Under the pieces are notes generated by a model. It saw only the letters and a list, made by a program, of their open reading frames with translations. It made no database searches and was not told the DNA's origin. Below are positions 63,301-64,000 of a stretch of DNA of 64,000 nucleotides, piece after piece. The position numbers and the translations under genes were made by a program. This stretch comes from Odontesthes bonariensis (taxonomy: Eukaryota; Chordata; Actinopteri; Atheriniformes; Atherinopsidae). The stretch's first letter is position 1. The number at the start of each line of letters is the position of its first letter. The stretch is taken from NCBI RefSeq assembly GCF_027942865.1, contig NC_134524.1, positions 3,231,036 through 3,295,035 on the forward strand. Reading direction: 5' to 3'.

Positions 63301-63390
63301 TGGCAGTACCTCGACAGCCCGGTCACAACCAGGTGTGGGAGTTCGACATCGAGCTGGGAAACACGGCCGAGGACGCCAGAGACGATCCTG
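43909..63390 (+). CDS. npnt: Nephronectin, first nine coding exons (3' end outside window)
   Basis: Exons: 43909-43976, 44834-44934, 55834-55926, 57383-57502, 58874-58993, 59079-59213, 61877-61951, 62042-62977, 63307-63390. All junctions are GT-AG and in phase, 577 codons so far. Order: signal peptide [32 protein letters not shown]-1 with [23 protein letters not shown]-2 [19 protein letters not shown]-3 [17 protein letters not shown]-4 [10 protein letters not shown] with [12 protein letters not shown]; a short Cys-rich exon where human NPNT has a fifth EGF; a Thr/Pro mucin-like exon; KQRGDVHIPRQP, the integrin-binding RGD plus the IPRQP context of human NPNT; and [14 protein letters not shown]. 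Human NPNT then has a MAM domain, expected beyond 64000. Known role: secreted basement-membrane ligand of integrin alpha8beta1 in kidney and other epithelia. EGFL6 is the close paralogue; the RGD-IPRQP match favours NPNT. Confidence 0.94.
45592..55033. repeat. Giant 23-bp minisatellite in npnt intron 2
   Basis: About 9.4 kb, roughly 410 units of GGGAGAAGGAAACGTTACAGAGC with C/T (GTTACA/GTCACA) and C/T/A (GAGCGG/GAGTGG/GAGAGG) variants and some shortened 17-bp units. The plus strand is purine-rich and free of stops, which gives long false frames in all three phases. Rare markers reveal multi-kilobase internal duplications. The rest of intron 2 (44935-45590, 55034-55790) holds nothing recognisable. 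Confidence 0.98.
55791..55830. repeat. (TG)20 directly at the npnt exon-3 acceptor
   Basis: Forty bases of TG are followed immediately by CAG and exon 3. There is no separate pyrimidine tract. Confidence 0.97.
55911..56476. repeat. 28-bp minisatellite copying the npnt exon-3 donor
   Basis: About 20 units of 28 bp. The unit is the last 16 bases of exon 3 (AAAGCCTGTAACCAAG) plus the first 12 of the intron (GTAACCTGACAC). Variants: TCTGTAACC, CCATGGTAACC, CCAAGCTAACC (donor lost), and an extra G in CCAAGGGTAACC. Confidence 0.97.
57321..57376. repeat. (TG)28 at the npnt exon-4 acceptor
   Basis: TG dinucleotides run to 57376, followed by TTTCAG and exon 4. A C-rich tract lies on the far side. 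Intron 3 between 56480 and 57300 holds nothing else that I recognise. Confidence 0.96.
58041..58632 (-). mobile_element. hAT-type element, copy 1, with BED-finger remnant
   Basis: Ends TAGGGCTGGGC and GCCCAGCCCTA, flanked by CTAATAAC and CTAAAAAC (7 of 8 bases match). The minus strand codes a broken BED zinc-finger fragment including [11 protein letters not shown]. It lies in npnt intron 4. Confidence 0.88.
60210..60884 (+). mobile_element. hAT-type element, copy 2, inverted relative to copy 1
   Basis: The same ends are flanked by CATATTAT and TTTATTAT (6 of 8). It contains a 101-codon frame (60446-60751) starting [20 protein letters not shown] with a BED-type finger (CKLC ... HLKAKH). The transposase catalytic region is absent, so it is non-autonomous. 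It lies in npnt intron 6. The rest of that intron (59214-60209, 60885-61876) shows no gene or repeat worth naming. Confidence 0.88.
62042..62977 (+). CDS. npnt: npnt mucin-like Thr/Pro exon ending in RGD
   Basis: A 936-base exon. It begins [10 protein letters not shown], matching the start of the human NPNT linker (IPKVMIEP-like), then Thr/Pro repeats of two types: a 15-residue [15 protein letters not shown] block (62130-62340) and a 5-residue APTTN block (62420-62690). It ends [13 protein letters not shown]. The linker should be heavily O-glycosylated and hold the RGD away from the EGF stalk. The same DNA is open on the minus strand because of the repeats. Confidence 0.92.
63272..63298. repeat. 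(TG)n at the npnt exon-9 acceptor
   Basis: A TG tract ends in CGTGGCAG at the exon, with no separate pyrimidine tract. Confidence 0.95.
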
Positions 63391-63490
63391 GTACGTCTGG
63401 TGGTTTGACAAAATGAGTTTTATCACACTGTAGCCTCGGCTTCAGGAAATAACTAATAAATCAGTCTTTTTATGGAGCTAAATCAGTTTC

Positions 63491-64000
63491 AATGTTCACA
63501 AATGCGCAGGACAAGATTTACAAATGTATTTCTGATGCACACACAAATATAACTTAATTTACAAACTGCTTCTGGTCTGTGGACTTCGCTGGATTTTGAG
63601 ACTCCCCTGACCTGTCAACCCACAAATGTCTTTTTTTTTAACACGGAATGATCTGCAACCAATCAGATATCTTCCTTGTTTCAGCCAATCATAAGAACGC
63701 ACCCAACGTGGGAGACATTCCTTGATCCATATTGATAGTCTGTCCTGTACATTTGTGAATCTTATCCTGCTCATTTGTGAATCTTATCCTGCTCATTTGT
63801 GAATCTTATCCTGCACATTTGTGAATCTTGTCCTGGGCATTTGTGAATCTTATCCTAAGCATTTGTGAATCTTGTCCTGCGCATTTGTGAATCTTATCCT
63901 GCGCATTTGTGAATCTTATCCTGCGCATTTGTGAATCTTATCCTGAGCATTTGTGAATCTTATCCTAAGCATTTGTAAATCTTATCCTGCTCATTTGTGA
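63491..64000. repeat. 22-bp array with an inverted copy, probably amplified MITE end
   Basis: From about 63751 to the window end, 22-bp units GCGCATTTGTGAATCTTATC plus CT repeat about 11 times. The reverse complement of the same unit (TTCACAAATGCGCAGGACAA) stands at 63493. This suggests a ~280-bp inverted-repeat element whose right end was amplified. The array continues beyond the window. Confidence 0.75.

Overview
This is eukaryotic, almost certainly teleost fish, DNA. It has short exons in large introns, canonical GT-AG junctions, CpG-rich promoters, hAT-type and TTAA-type inverted-repeat elements, L2- and L1-type non-LTR retrotransposons, and vertebrate genes with fish-style divergence. 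Assignment to a spiny-rayed (percomorph-like) fish is inference only. Roughly two fifths of the window is tandem repeat, so almost every very long open frame is a repeat artefact. The real genes had to be read by joining exons.

Layout: (1) 1-1691 is an apparently exact partial second copy of the last topors exon. (2) 2318-16352, minus strand, is topors (E3 ubiquitin/SUMO ligase with an N-terminal RING) in three coding exons. Its two introns are filled with a ~20-bp GGGGACTATCATGGG-type array, a 12-bp array, a hAT-like element and a T-rich array. (3) 17259-18819 is the shared promoter region of topors and smim27. (4) 18820-19776, plus strand, is smim27, a two-exon gene for a 50-residue single-pass membrane protein, head-to-head with topors as in mammals. 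(5) 19777-24300 holds the smim27 3' UTR, an L1 relic, small repeats and a telomere-like array. (6) 24301-37776, minus strand, is a complete 23-exon receptor-type guanylate cyclase (886 codons, every junction in phase). It has an intact cyclase domain, a pseudokinase domain and a short Cys-rich ectodomain instead of the usual natriuretic-peptide-receptor fold. (7) 38853-42960, minus strand, is an L2-clade retrotransposon with an intact 1021-codon ORF. (8) 43909 to beyond 63390, plus strand, is npnt (nephronectin): signal peptide, EGF-like repeats, a mucin-like Thr/Pro exon and an RGD integrin-binding motif. The MAM-domain exons lie beyond the window.

The most unusual observation is that two minisatellites start exactly at a 5' splice site and copy it in every unit. 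One is the 19-bp array (about 225 copies) filling intron 12 of the guanylate cyclase. The other is the 28-bp array (about 20 copies) after npnt exon 3. Both present long rows of decoy donors, and use of any decoy soon reads into a stop codon. A ~9.4-kb, ~410-copy 23-bp array with higher-order duplications fills npnt intron 2. Three npnt acceptors have (TG)n where the polypyrimidine tract should be, and an inverted hAT pair brackets npnt exons 5-6.

The genes are not an operon-like unit. Topors and smim27 share a promoter region; the cyclase and npnt are separate neighbours transcribed divergently across the L2 element.
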